Below, piece by piece: positions 8,113-14,576 of a stretch of DNA of 26,094 nucleotides; position 1 is the first letter of the stretch; every line of letters begins with the position of its first letter. The position numbers were made by a program, and so were the translations under genes. This DNA is from a virus, in the IMG/VR virus record IMGVR_UViG_3300036715_001583, positions 1 through 26,094 of that record. One strand, written 5' to 3'. The notes under the pieces are model-generated. The model searched no databases. It worked only from the letters and a program-made list of their open reading frames with translations, and had not been told where the DNA came from.

Positions 8113-8342
8113 AGCATCCCCCGTCCGATCTCCTCGAAGCGGCGTGCCGCCTTCCGGAAGGCGAGGGCCATGTTGTGGGCCTCAGTGCTTGACGATGGCG
8201 CGAAGAAGATAACCGACTTCCGCGGCTCTTCTGGTTCATCGGATGAATACCTGACCTCCACGTGTTTGCGCCCTAGCATGAGCTGAAGGGAGGCGTCGAC
8301 CTCGAGAGTTGTGGGGATCCAGTGCGGGGTGGGTCTGGCCAT
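8109..8342 (-). CDS. Small unknown protein (77 aa), first gene after the structured leader
   Basis: A short soluble protein of unknown function. The ATG at 8342 has a strong GGAGG eight bases upstream, and its stop overlaps the GTG of the DUF1376-like gene. The sequence looks globular: strands around HVEVRYSSDE and KSVIFFAPSSS, then a basic C-terminal helix (HNMALAFRKAARRFEEIG). It is the first gene after the only sizeable gap in the early block, which holds a candidate promoter and a foldable leader. Position before the initiator-like gene suggests a replication-linked or regulatory role, which is inference only. Confidence 0.7.
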   Translation of the reverse strand: MARPTPHWIPTTLEVDASLQLMLGRKHVEVRYSSDEPEEPRKSVIFFAPSSSTEAHNMALAFRKAARRFEEIGRGML

Positions 8343-8477
8343 ACGGCCTCCAGTTGGCCCCCCTGGCAGGGATGCGGCGTGGACCGTGGATAGGAACCGG
8401 GCGCTTTGGTTCCATCGGCTCCACCCCTGCCAGGAGATTTTGGGTGATCTTCACAGGGGCCGCACGGCCCCGAACAG
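8343..8477 (-). ncRNA. Structured 5' leader upstream of the replication genes
   Basis: This gap holds no convincing gene but two strong inverted repeats. The first, GGGGCC-GCAC-GGCCCC (plus 8456-8471), would form a hairpin at the very 5' end of the transcript starting near 8477. The second is a long stem: CCTGGCAGGG (8362-8371) pairs perfectly with CCCTGCCAGG (8425-8434). Directly inside it GTG 8386-8388 pairs with CAC 8422-8424, GAT 8389-8391 with ATC 8414-8416, and GGAACC 8393-8398 with GGTTCC 8408-8413, leaving a nine-base loop. The ribosome binding site of the 77-residue gene lies right after the structure. It may be a cis-acting translational control element, an mRNA stability element or a processing site. 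No known riboswitch class was recognised. Confidence 0.5.
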
Positions 8478-8481
8478 GGTC

Positions 8482-8835
8482 TCAGTTTACGGTCACGATG
8501 TCCGCGTTGCAAGGTGTCTTTTTGGGCCTCTTCTCCCAGGGCCTGGAGACTGGGATGGGGCCCTTCCCTGTGCGCTCCATGCGCCTCCTGGAGCTCTCCA
8601 GGGCGGCCTTCACGGCTTCGCGGATGAGGGCCTGCTCTGCGGCCTTGGTTTCAGTATAGGAGGCTCTGTCGCGCTTGTTTGCGGGCTTGGCGGCCTTCTC
8701 CTGTTTTAGGCGCTCCTGCTCTGCCTTCCGGGCCCGGATGGCCTCGAGCTTATCCTCGTGCTCCTCGTGGTGTCTGCCACAAAAGATGTCGCCGTCCATG
8801 GCGATGAGGTGACAGCCATATTTCGTGCACTTCAT
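8482..8835 (-). CDS. Small putative zinc-binding protein (117 aa)
   Basis: The function is unknown. The ATG at 8835 follows a strong AAGGAG. The N-terminus carries a likely zinc site: C3, C8, C19 and H22/H23 in MKCTKYGCHLIAMDGDIFCG then RHHEEHED. The rest is highly charged and helical, rich in Lys, Ala and Glu (about residues 30-90), and ends in a basic, Pro-rich tail. Longer in-frame readings upstream run through the neighbouring gene and are Pro/Arg-rich, so were rejected. A DNA- or RNA-binding accessory role would fit, but there is no family recognition behind that. The final codons overlap a candidate promoter. Confidence 0.7.
   Translation of the reverse strand: MKCTKYGCHLIAMDGDIFCGRHHEEHEDKLEAIRARKAEQERLKQEKAAKPANKRDRASYTETKAAEQALIREAVKAALESSRRRMERTGKGPIPVSRPWEKRPKKTPCNADIVTVN
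8484..8512 (-). promoter_or_regulatory. Candidate leftward promoter with operator in the spacer (replication genes)
   Basis: On the minus strand: -35 TTGCAA (8512-8507), a 17-base spacer, and -10 TAAACT (8489-8484). The spacer contains the palindrome-like CGGACA-TCG-TGACCG (8504-8490), related to the operator at 14652-14666. The same -10 hexamer and spacer length occur in the promoter at 14647-14675. It lies over the 3' end of the 117-residue gene and would start transcripts near 8477, feeding the structured leader and then the replication genes. Confidence 0.5.
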
Positions 8836-9119
8836 ACGAGCTCCTTGAGGTTCAGCCCCAGGGCCCAGTCCACCATTCGGTGAAGGGGCTCCAGGATCCA
8901 GTTCCGCGGTTGGGTGTCGACAGGTGGCTCTGGGCGGTTGGGTGTGGCTCCGATGCCGTGCTGGTAGCGGAAGCACTTGGCCCGCCAGCTCACGGCGGAG
9001 CGGTTTCGGTCATGACGCATGGAGTTCCGACGGTGGAGGTCGTCGGCAAGGCACTCCACGTGAGCGCGTAGTAGGGCGTCCTGGAGTGCCTTCCGGATGG
9101 ATGGGTCAGCGGGTGCCAT
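8832..9119 (-). CDS. Small unknown protein (95 aa)
   Basis: This gene is not recognised. The ATG at 9119 is preceded by GAGGCGA, and the stop overlaps the next start by four bases (ATGA). The N-terminal half is helical (IRKALQDALLRAHVECLADD) and the middle is basic (HRRNSMRHDRNRSAVSWRAK). The C-terminus is an amphipathic Trp-containing helix (ILEPLHRMVDWALGLNLKEL). It overlaps the upstream membrane protein gene by 14 bases. It belongs to the run of small accessory genes transcribed with the recombination module. Confidence 0.65.
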   Translation of the reverse strand: MAPADPSIRKALQDALLRAHVECLADDLHRRNSMRHDRNRSAVSWRAKCFRYQHGIGATPNRPEPPVDTQPRNWILEPLHRMVDWALGLNLKELV

Positions 9120-9351
9120 TGGTTCGCCTCGTCTTGACGACCGGGCCCACGGTGTGACTCTCGGTTTCAACCTGTGCGGCCCCGCGTTCTTCCGCCTTCC
9201 TTCGGGCCTCCTTCTCGTCGTATCTGTCCCCGATGTAGACGAGGAGTATGGCGGCGATGAAGAGGAGGAAGGCATAGCAGATCGCGTCGACAATGAACAC
9301 GAATGCGCGGGCGCCAAGGGTCGTAGGTAGATCATCTGAAAAGCGAGTCAT
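9106..9351 (-). CDS. Small single-pass membrane protein (81 aa)
   Basis: A short protein with one clear membrane segment at about residues 17-40 (FVFIVDAICYAFLLFIAAIL). It is flanked by a short N-terminus and a charged cytoplasmic-type C-terminus (GDRYDEKEARRKAEERG). The ATG at 9351 has GAGGAG upstream. No lipobox or cleavage site is evident, so it would be an inner-membrane protein. It sits far from the lysis genes in the early block, so lysis is an unlikely role. Superinfection exclusion or takeover of a host membrane process would be possible, but this is inference from topology and position only. Confidence 0.7.
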   Translation of the reverse strand: MTRFSDDLPTTLGARAFVFIVDAICYAFLLFIAAILLVYIGDRYDEKEARRKAEERGAAQVETESHTVGPVVKTRRTNGTR

Positions 9352-9360
9352 CGCGACTCC

Positions 9361-10488
9361 TCAGTAGGTGATTCGGACGTGCTTGATCTTCCCAGTGATG
9401 ATGGCCTTCAGGAGGTGGACCGCGGCATCCTCGACCGCGGCGTCGTTGGCCATGTCATGGAAAAGGGAGTGCTTCTCCGACAGGGCCGCGGTGATGTCCT
9501 TGAGGGCCTCGCGGTTGATGACGCGGCGGTGCTCGACGTCGGCATCACGGTCGGCCTGCTCTTTGTCCAGGCGTTCCTGCTCAAGGCGCCGACGCTCGTT
9601 CTCTTCGGCGATGCCCCGCAAACGGGCCTCCTCGGCATGCTGGGCGGCGTGTGCCTCTGCCGCACGCGCACGCGCCTCGGAGTCTGCCTGGGCCTGCTGT
9701 GCGGCCAGCTTGGCCGCGTCTGCCTCGGCCACGAGCCGGGCGGCACGGTCGGACTCTGCCTGGGCCCTCTGCTCGGCGGTGCGGGTTGCCTCCTCGGCGG
9801 CCTTGCGGGCGATCTCGGCCTCGCGCTCGGCCCGCTTCCGGGCTTCCTCTTCCTGGCGCAGGCGCTCGAGCTCGGCCTGCTCGGCGTCGTAATTCTGCCG
9901 GGCCTCGAGCATAGCGGTCATGGTGGCCACGCTCTGGGCCCGTGCGGCGATGGCTTCCTCTGCCAGCTCTCCCCACTCGTGGGGCGTGATGGTCATGTCG
10001 TTCAGGGCGCTCAGGCGATCCTGGAGTTGGGCCTCGGTGCGGTCCATGAAGGATGGCGCGTTAGTCTTGATGGCCTCGAGCTTGGACTTCAGCCGGAGGA
10101 GCTCCTCTTCGTAGGCGGTGAGTTCAGCGCGGACTTCATCCTGGAGGGCCTCCAGGCGATCCTTCAAGAGCTTCCGGTTGCCGTCGATGATCTTGGGTAG
10201 GCTCTTTGCCTCGTCGGCGAGCTCCTTGCCGAACTTCTCCAGCTTGGACTTGGCCTGGGCGATCTTGTAGGCCAGCGAGGCTATCTGGGCCTGACCCTTC
10301 TTGGTCCTGACGTTGGCCTTATCCATCGACCGCACGAGGGTCTCGATGGCGACGACGATGGGCTCGACGGCGCCGTCGACAGTCCACAGCGGGCGGAGCT
10401 TGTTGGCGTCCGGAAGGCCGTTCACAGGGAAGGTTACAATGTCCTCGGCGTCGATAATGACGCCCCCGATGGGTGTTGCTTCACTCAT
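9361..10488 (-). CDS. Coiled-coil phage protein of the recombination region (375 aa)
   Basis: An early protein of a type often found beside phage annealing proteins. The N-terminal 45 residues form a small domain (GGVIIDAEDIVTFPVNG). Residues about 75-150 (TKKGQAQIASLAYKIAQAKS, then LPKIIDGNRKLLKDRLEAL) follow a pattern common in such phage proteins: a TKKG loop followed by long antiparallel helices and a DxxRK turn. Residues about 205-330 are a long Ala/Glu/Arg coiled coil. The C-terminus is globular. ATG 10488 is chosen because AAGGAG precedes it and a short CxxC frame ends there as ATGA. The frame is open upstream to ATG 10608, which would add 40 residues. The molecular role is not established. 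Confidence 0.75.
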   Translation of the reverse strand: MSEATPIGGVIIDAEDIVTFPVNGLPDANKLRPLWTVDGAVEPIVVAIETLVRSMDKANVRTKKGQAQIASLAYKIAQAKSKLEKFGKELADEAKSLPKIIDGNRKLLKDRLEALQDEVRAELTAYEEELLRLKSKLEAIKTNAPSFMDRTEAQLQDRLSALNDMTITPHEWGELAEEAIAARAQSVATMTAMLEARQNYDAEQAELERLRQEEEARKRAEREAEIARKAAEEATRTAEQRAQAESDRAARLVAEADAAKLAAQQAQADSEARARAAEAHAAQHAEEARLRGIAEENERRRLEQERLDKEQADRDADVEHRRVINREALKDITAALSEKHSLFHDMANDAAVEDAAVHLLKAIITGKIKHVRITY

Positions 10489-10580
10489 GGTTTGCGCTCC
10501 TTGAATCGTTTTGTGCACTCGGTACAGATACCGTGGGAGGTCTCGGTGTGTAGTTTCGGCCACCTTGACCGCTTCGTCAA
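10485..10580 (-). CDS. CxxC mini-protein (31 aa from TTG, or ~40 aa by frameshift)
   Basis: A very short frame ending in THTETSHGICTECTKRFK-type sequence; HGICxxC is a hallmark of small zinc-ribbon proteins. Its TGA overlaps the start of the 375-residue gene as ATGA, the spacing used throughout this block, which argues that it is translated. The only canonical-type start in frame is TTG at 10580, with AAGG just before it. A second possibility is that translation begins at ATG 10608 (MAENNLKK) and shifts at the run of seven A (10585-10592 region) into this frame, giving one protein of about 40 residues. The same DNA carries an operator-like palindrome at 10557-10571. Confidence 0.45.
   Translation of the reverse strand: MTKRSRWPKLHTETSHGICTECTKRFKERKP
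10557..10571. promoter_or_regulatory. Operator-like palindrome, possible weak internal promoter
   Basis: CGGCCA-CCT-TGACCG, a one-mismatch palindrome. On the minus strand it sits between TTGACG (10580-10575) and GAAACT (10557-10552), 17 bases apart, the same layout as the promoters at 14647 and 8484. Extended to 22 bases it matches the site at 14577-14591 at 19 positions. It lies in short overlapping reading frames, so its regulatory role is uncertain. Confidence 0.4.
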
Positions 10581-10594
10581 GACCTTTTTTTAAG

Positions 10595-11110
10595 TTATTT
10601 TCGGCCATCCAGAACGTCCTCGATGTAGATGGTCGTCCAGGGCTGGATCTTCGTCCCCACACGCTCCTGCTGGTAGATGAAGTGGGCCTCGCCCGGCCCG
10701 TCCCCCAGGATGAGGGACAGACCTGGATGGCTCTTGGTCCAGGGGATGCCTGGGCGCTTCGTCTTGGGCCCGTAGACGCCCTGCTCCGCCTTGGGCGGGC
10801 GGAGGAGGTCGCGGACTGTCTTGAATGCCCCGGCGAGGTTGTCGTCGTCGAGGAGGCCGTGCCCATGCCGGATGAAGGTGATCTTCCGGAGGCCTGTCGC
10901 CGGGGGTATCTTGCGGACCGCGACCTGGAGCAACATAAGCCACTTGTCGCGCTCGCGGCCACTGCCCCATCGGTGGTTCCGTAGCTTCACGTTCAGCGAG
11001 GGTGGGATGAGCTTGACGTTGATCTCATACCACGTGGCGCCCGTCTTTTCGTTGATCCACTGGTGCACAGTCGGGATGCCCGTGTCCATGTATGTCAGAC
11101 GCTTCTTCAC
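10595..11110 (-). CDS. RusA-like Holliday junction resolvase (171 aa), GTG start
   Basis: Probably an endonuclease that cuts four-way junctions made during phage recombination and replication. The best motif is LLDDDNLAGAFKTVRDLL (about residues 87-104). It has the DxDN plus later Lys and Asp arrangement of RusA active sites (D88, D90, N91, K97, D101). PPSLNVKLRNH at about 36-46 matches the RusA N-terminal pattern of a Pro/Ser loop before the first helix. D137 in LGDGP may be a further acidic residue. The length is slightly longer than typical RusA. The start GTG 11110 overlaps the RdgC-like stop as GTGA, with GGGGAAG upstream. It belongs functionally with the nuclease, annealing and RdgC-like genes upstream. 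Confidence 0.7.
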   Translation of the reverse strand: MKKRLTYMDTGIPTVHQWINEKTGATWYEINVKLIPPSLNVKLRNHRWGSGRERDKWLMLLQVAVRKIPPATGLRKITFIRHGHGLLDDDNLAGAFKTVRDLLRPPKAEQGVYGPKTKRPGIPWTKSHPGLSLILGDGPGEAHFIYQQERVGTKIQPWTTIYIEDVLDGRK

Positions 11111-12096
11111 TTCTTCCCCGACAGGGCGAGCTCAGGCTTGGCGATGAGGGCCTTGAACGTCTCGGGGAGGGTGTCCTCGATGGAGGCCGCGGCGAAGGCC
11201 ATGAACTCCTTGGCGAGCTGGGCCTCGAAGGCCATGATGAAGCCCATCTTCTGCTCGAGCTTCTCCTCCAGGGATCCAGGGAAGTCGCGGATGGACTCAG
11301 GGAACTCGAAGGCCGTGACCTTGAGCGTTCCACAGCTCAGGGTGAGGTCGACGTTGAAGCTGTCGTCCTCGTGCTCCACGGCCCACACGAGGCCCACGGA
11401 GGCCACGGTGGCGTGCTGTTCGCCAAGCCAGTAGGTGAGGAGGTCGTTGATGTTGTGGTTGCCGTCGTAGCTGGCGCCGGAGTCGGATGGCTCGCGGAAG
11501 GAGATGTCCCCCGACGGTGAGCACGGGGTGTCGACACCGCCCGCGGCACGCCACGCGCACCACGCTAGGAACTCGGAGTTGAGCCGGGGCTCCTTGTAGA
11601 TCCCAGCCTTCTCGTCGACACCCATGACTTTCGACACCCAGACATGAGCGGAGGAGATGCCGTCGATGAACATGAGGGAGTGCTGGACGTCGATGAGCAC
11701 GGCGGCGTGCATGGGCCGGGCCTGGGCCTTCAGGTTCAGTTCGTGCCGGACGCTGTCCTTGACTTCCTTCTCCTGGGCCTTGGAGGGGCTCGGGACGGTC
11801 TGGCGGAGGTCAGCCATGCGCTGGGCCGTCACGGCCTGCACGAGGGCGCTGGGGGCCTTCTTGACGTCCTTGCGGAGGCCTGCGAGCCAGAGCTCGGGAT
11901 TCCCTTCCAGGAAGCCAGAGTCGATGGGCCCGTCGAGGAGGTTGCGCCAGGAACTGAACCCGGTCTCCTCGGTCTCGTCGGCCGGGATATGGGTGAAGGC
12001 CCGCTCGGTGACGATCTTGTTCATCATGGCGACGGTGAGGTCGTGGGGGAGCGGGATGCGGGTGTAGCTGGTGGACTTGCCGCGGAGGAATGACAT
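11107..12096 (-). CDS. rdgC: RdgC-like recombination-associated protein (329 aa)
   Basis: RdgC binds double-stranded DNA as a ring-shaped dimer and limits RecA-type recombination. This protein resembles it over most of its length. SALVQAVTAQRMADLRQTVP followed by a basic linker, a KDSVRHEL helix and then MHAAVLIDVQHSLMFIDG corresponds to the E. coli RdgC segment where a K/E-rich helix precedes the MMWIDTVNGLIMVD strands. The C-terminus (TLKVTAFEFPESIRDFPGSL, FIMAFEAQLAKEF) also parallels the RdgC end. The length is close to the usual 300. The ATG at 12096 has GAGGC upstream. RdgC is normally a chromosomal gene; here it lies among phage recombination genes. The family call is by reading only. 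Confidence 0.7.
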   Translation of the reverse strand: MSFLRGKSTSYTRIPLPHDLTVAMMNKIVTERAFTHIPADETEETGFSSWRNLLDGPIDSGFLEGNPELWLAGLRKDVKKAPSALVQAVTAQRMADLRQTVPSPSKAQEKEVKDSVRHELNLKAQARPMHAAVLIDVQHSLMFIDGISSAHVWVSKVMGVDEKAGIYKEPRLNSEFLAWCAWRAAGGVDTPCSPSGDISFREPSDSGASYDGNHNINDLLTYWLGEQHATVASVGLVWAVEHEDDSFNVDLTLSCGTLKVTAFEFPESIRDFPGSLEEKLEQKMGFIMAFEAQLAKEFMAFAAASIEDTLPETFKALIAKPELALSGKK

Positions 12097-12103
12097 GAGT
12101 GCC

Positions 12104-12322
12104 TCAGAAGGTGGGAGGTGTCGACCAGATCCCGCGGTAGTTGGACACGCGGTAGTTCAGTCGGAGGTGGCGGAGGTGGGTCTGGACGGTGCGGAGGCAC
12201 AGGCCTGTTTTCTGGGCGACGTCGACAGCGGAGATGCCCTTGGCTTTTCGCTTCGCTGTTGCTTGACTGACGGCCCTGAACACGGTTTCCCTGTTGCGCT
12301 CCTCGAAGGTCATCGGGCGCAT
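12104..12322 (-). CDS. Small winged-helix/HTH protein (72 aa)
   Basis: A tiny DNA-binding protein. ISAVDVAQKTGLCLRTVQTH (about residues 30-49) is a clear helix-turn-helix: an AVDVAQKTG helix, a turn, then the recognition helix LRTVQTHLRHL. The remaining residues could form a wing (LNYRVSNYRGIW). The start ATG 12322 has only a weak GGTGA upstream; MTFEERN at 12313 is an alternative. It lies between the annealing protein and rdgC-like genes, after a strong hairpin. It could regulate the early block or the lysis side, but its target cannot be read from the sequence. Confidence 0.7.
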   Translation of the reverse strand: MRPMTFEERNRETVFRAVSQATAKRKAKGISAVDVAQKTGLCLRTVQTHLRHLRLNYRVSNYRGIWSTPPTF

Positions 12323-12338
12323 GGTTCACCAAAGGAAG

Positions 12339-12370
12339 TGGGCCCGGCGAGCATCTGCCAGCCGGGCCCA
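12339..12370 (-). terminator. Perfect 10-bp GC hairpin between early genes (possible attenuator)
   Basis: TGGGCCCGGC (12339-12348) and GCCGGGCCCA (12361-12370) are exact inverted repeats around a 12-base loop. The hairpin lies just after the stop of the annealing protein gene. Downstream on the minus strand there is only CTTCCTTTGG, not a proper U-run, so it may be a weak terminator, a pausing hairpin or a stabilising 3' end for the nuclease/annealing mRNA. Confidence 0.4.
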
Positions 12371-12376
12371 GGGTCA

Positions 12377-13345
12377 TCAAAGAGGGATGTCGTCAGAGGG
12401 AGTAGGCGTCTGGGGCGGCTCGGCGCTGGCCTTGGCCTTCTCGGCCTCGACCGTCTTGGTGGCCGCTTCCCACACCTTCGCGGCCTCGGGCTTCTCGTCG
12501 GCGATGGCGTCGAGGTAGGGCTTGGCCTGCTTCTTGTCCATGGCGTTCAGTCCGTCGATGACGTGCTTGGTGACTTCCTCGGGGATGCCAGCCTTCTTAG
12601 CCTTGGCCCACACGAGCTTCTTCTGGGCCTCTGACATCCAGCCCGTGGGCTGTGCCCCGCCCTGTGCACCCTGCGCACTTGACGGATTCGTGCTCGGCTT
12701 CGTGTCCTTCGGTGGCACGGTTCCCAATCCATCTCCAACCATATCCTCGACGTCCTGGGTGAAGAGGGCGGAGCTCGCGGTTGCAATCAGGGCCGCAGCC
12801 ACGAGAGCGCGCTTCTCAGCCCTCTTGAGCACGGGGTTCCTGGCATCGGCCGTGGGCGTGTTCCGGAAGGCCGCCTCTCGGCTGTTCGCGTTGCCGCTGG
12901 CGCTGGCGAGGCAAATACCCGTTGCGGCATCGAAGATGGCGCACGTCGACTGGACCTCGTAGTAGCCCTTGATCGTGACCTCGTCCTCCTTCCACTCGAA
13001 TCCTCGGCCGCCGTTCGGCTTGTCGAACCACTCCTTGTGCTTCCAGGAGAAGGTGTAGGAGGCGTTTGGGTCGTCGGCCTTGATTGTCGACTCGATGCTG
13101 GACGTGAGCTGAAATGCGAGGCAGAGCACCTCGGCACCAGCCTTCCCGAGAGACCACTTCTTCTTCGCCTTGTCGACAGAATCTCCATCGAGGGTGTAGT
13201 AGTGGACGTTCTCTTGCATCACGCGGTCGCGGACGGTGTCGATGTCCTTCATGCGCTGAATGAGCATCTCTGGAGACATGCTCATGGCGCCGAAGGTGTT
13301 TGGGAGAGCGACCTCCTGACGGGGTATCGTTCGGAGTTGGTTCAT
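12377..13345 (-). CDS. Phage recombination (ssDNA-annealing type) protein (322 aa)
   Basis: Likely the annealing partner of the adjacent nuclease. The core has LGKAGAEVLCLAFQLTSSIE (66-85), the strand YYEVQSTCAIFD, and the segment NPVLKRAEKRALVAAALIAT then SALFTQDVED (170-201). This VLKxAxKRAxVxAxLxxTxxxxxFTQDxED pattern is typical of phage annealing/DNA-binding proteins found beside exonucleases. A Pro/Ser/Gln-rich linker follows (205-235), then a small helical domain (MSEAQKKLVWAKAKKAGIPE). The last residues, SDDIPL, resemble the acidic C-terminal tip of bacterial SSB (DDDIPF), which recruits repair proteins. ATG 13345 follows AAAGGA. The exact family (Rad52-like, Erf or other) is not settled. 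Confidence 0.65.
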   Translation of the reverse strand: MNQLRTIPRQEVALPNTFGAMSMSPEMLIQRMKDIDTVRDRVMQENVHYYTLDGDSVDKAKKKWSLGKAGAEVLCLAFQLTSSIESTIKADDPNASYTFSWKHKEWFDKPNGGRGFEWKEDEVTIKGYYEVQSTCAIFDAATGICLASASGNANSREAAFRNTPTADARNPVLKRAEKRALVAAALIATASSALFTQDVEDMVGDGLGTVPPKDTKPSTNPSSAQGAQGGAQPTGWMSEAQKKLVWAKAKKAGIPEEVTKHVIDGLNAMDKKQAKPYLDAIADEKPEAAKVWEAATKTVEAEKAKASAEPPQTPTPSDDIPL

Positions 13346-13355
13346 GGTAATCCTT

Positions 13356-14492
13356 TCACTTGCCCGACGTGCGGGCGACCTTGATTAAAACGACTGGGGC
13401 CCCGGCCGTCTTGACGGCGGCGTAGACCTCTGGAAAATCAGCTTCGAGCTTCTTGCCGTCGATGCCCTTGCGGCCCGCGGACTTGGTGATGAACACGCCA
13501 GCCTCGGCCTCGACGTGGTGCTCAATCATGGCGTCCTTCATCTTCTCCTTGAGTTCCTTGACGCGCTTCTCCATGGCGTCCGCGTCGTCCTTGATCTCGA
13601 GGAACTCCTCGGCCCAGACGGCGAACTCGACAGCGACGTCATCCGGGAACGTGCCCTTATTGTCGAACTCGATGCGCTTGCCACCGACTTCTGGGCAATC
13701 CTCGGCGTGGTCGCAATACTGGCACCAGCCGCGCTCAGGCTCGGCGGTGGGCAGTAGGGCGGCCTCGATCTCATCGCCCTTCAGCGCGTCGCCAGCATAG
13801 TCCAGGATGTCGTCGACAGCCTTCATGATGACGATGGAGCGGGTGACGCATTTCTCGTAGCGTTCCTTGTCGAAGAAGATGAGGAAGTTGGAGAACTGTG
13901 CGATGTTTTCGCGGTTTACCAGCACGAGTAGGCACCACTTGGTGCCGCTCAGACCCATCTCGACCTGGGTTTGGTCGACATACTGGTCGCTAAGGCCTTC
14001 TTTCATAATCTTCCGATACATGCCACCGGAAGCCGTCTTGATCTCCTTCGAGCCAGGGCCCTCGGGAGGCGTGTCCTGCATATGCTCCTTGCCCTTCTCA
14101 TCGACGTAGGCCAGCTTCATGCCCTCCTTCCACTCGACGGACCAAGTGAGGCGGCCGTCCGGGTGGGATCGGAGCGGAGCGGTCTCGTGGCAGAGCTCTA
14201 CCTGAGCCCGGCCCGTCTCACGCACGGCGCCGTCGAAGGAGTTTCGGACAAGCTGGACGACCGTGTTCTCCATCACGCGCCCGGCGAGCATGCGGCCCGC
14301 GGCGTGGGGGTCGGTGATGAGGGTGCGGGAGGTGTCGACCTTCTTCCAGGCGACTTGGCGGGAACAGCCGCCGACCTCTGAGCCGCCGACGTAGCGGTCA
14401 CGGCCTGGGAACTTCTCCTCGTTAATCATCTCGAGGAGTGCGTGGTGGACGGACTTCTGCGAAAGCAGAGTCACGACTTGCGGGGTTTCCAT
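13356..14492 (-). CDS. PD-(D/E)XK exonuclease with Cas4/AddB-type cysteine set (378 aa)
   Basis: A RecB-family nuclease, probably resecting DNA ends for the annealing protein. Active-site residues are visible: D112 in HPDGRLTW, E150 and K152 in KEIKTASGG, and Q174/Q176 in DQTQVEMGL, with an upstream helix (AGRMLAGRVMEN). Four cysteines, C43 (GGCSRQ) and C257, C260 and C266 (WCQYCDHAEDCPE), have the one-plus-three spacing of the iron-sulfur cluster of Cas4 and AddB nucleases. A C-terminal helical extension follows (VKELKEKMKDAMIEHH). ATG 14492 is chosen for its AGGAG; a longer frame to 14534 overlaps the promoter. It is the first gene of the leftward block, 40-150 bases after two promoters. 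Confidence 0.85.
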   Translation of the reverse strand: METPQVVTLLSQKSVHHALLEMINEEKFPGRDRYVGGSEVGGCSRQVAWKKVDTSRTLITDPHAAGRMLAGRVMENTVVQLVRNSFDGAVRETGRAQVELCHETAPLRSHPDGRLTWSVEWKEGMKLAYVDEKGKEHMQDTPPEGPGSKEIKTASGGMYRKIMKEGLSDQYVDQTQVEMGLSGTKWCLLVLVNRENIAQFSNFLIFFDKERYEKCVTRSIVIMKAVDDILDYAGDALKGDEIEAALLPTAEPERGWCQYCDHAEDCPEVGGKRIEFDNKGTFPDDVAVEFAVWAEEFLEIKDDADAMEKRVKELKEKMKDAMIEHHVEAEAGVFITKSAGRKGIDGKKLEADFPEVYAAVKTAGAPVVLIKVARTSGK

Positions 14493-14537
14493 GGGTGCTC
14501 CTGTGAGGGGTGTGGGTGTGGTAACGATTGCCACTCT

Positions 14538-14565
14538 AGCATAGGCAACCGCGGACGGAATGCAA
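14538..14565 (-). promoter_or_regulatory. Candidate leftward promoter, proximal
   Basis: Minus strand -35 TTGCAT (14565-14560), a 16-base spacer and -10 TATGCT (14543-14538). It would start transcription near 14531, about 40 bases before the nuclease start. The operator-like palindrome at 14577-14591 lies just upstream of its -35, in a position suited to activation or to cooperative repression with the distal site. Confidence 0.5.
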
Positions 14566-14576
14566 GAGCTTACTTT

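Noticed and set aside
8236-8454. Minus-strand frame of 72 codons with GTG start in the structured leader
   Set aside because: Overlaps the 77-residue gene by more than 100 bases, no ribosome binding site, Pro/Arg/His-rich translation; the inverted repeats explain the gap better.
9914-9928. Operator-like CGGTCA-TGG-TGGCCA in the 375-residue coiled-coil gene
   Set aside because: The second half-site is imperfect, no promoter hexamers at 17-base spacing, and it encodes an ordinary helix segment; likely chance.
12024-12380. Minus-strand frame of 118 codons across the HTH gene and the hairpin
   Set aside because: Pro/Arg/Ser-rich, spans the gap hairpin and both neighbouring genes, and has no ribosome binding site.
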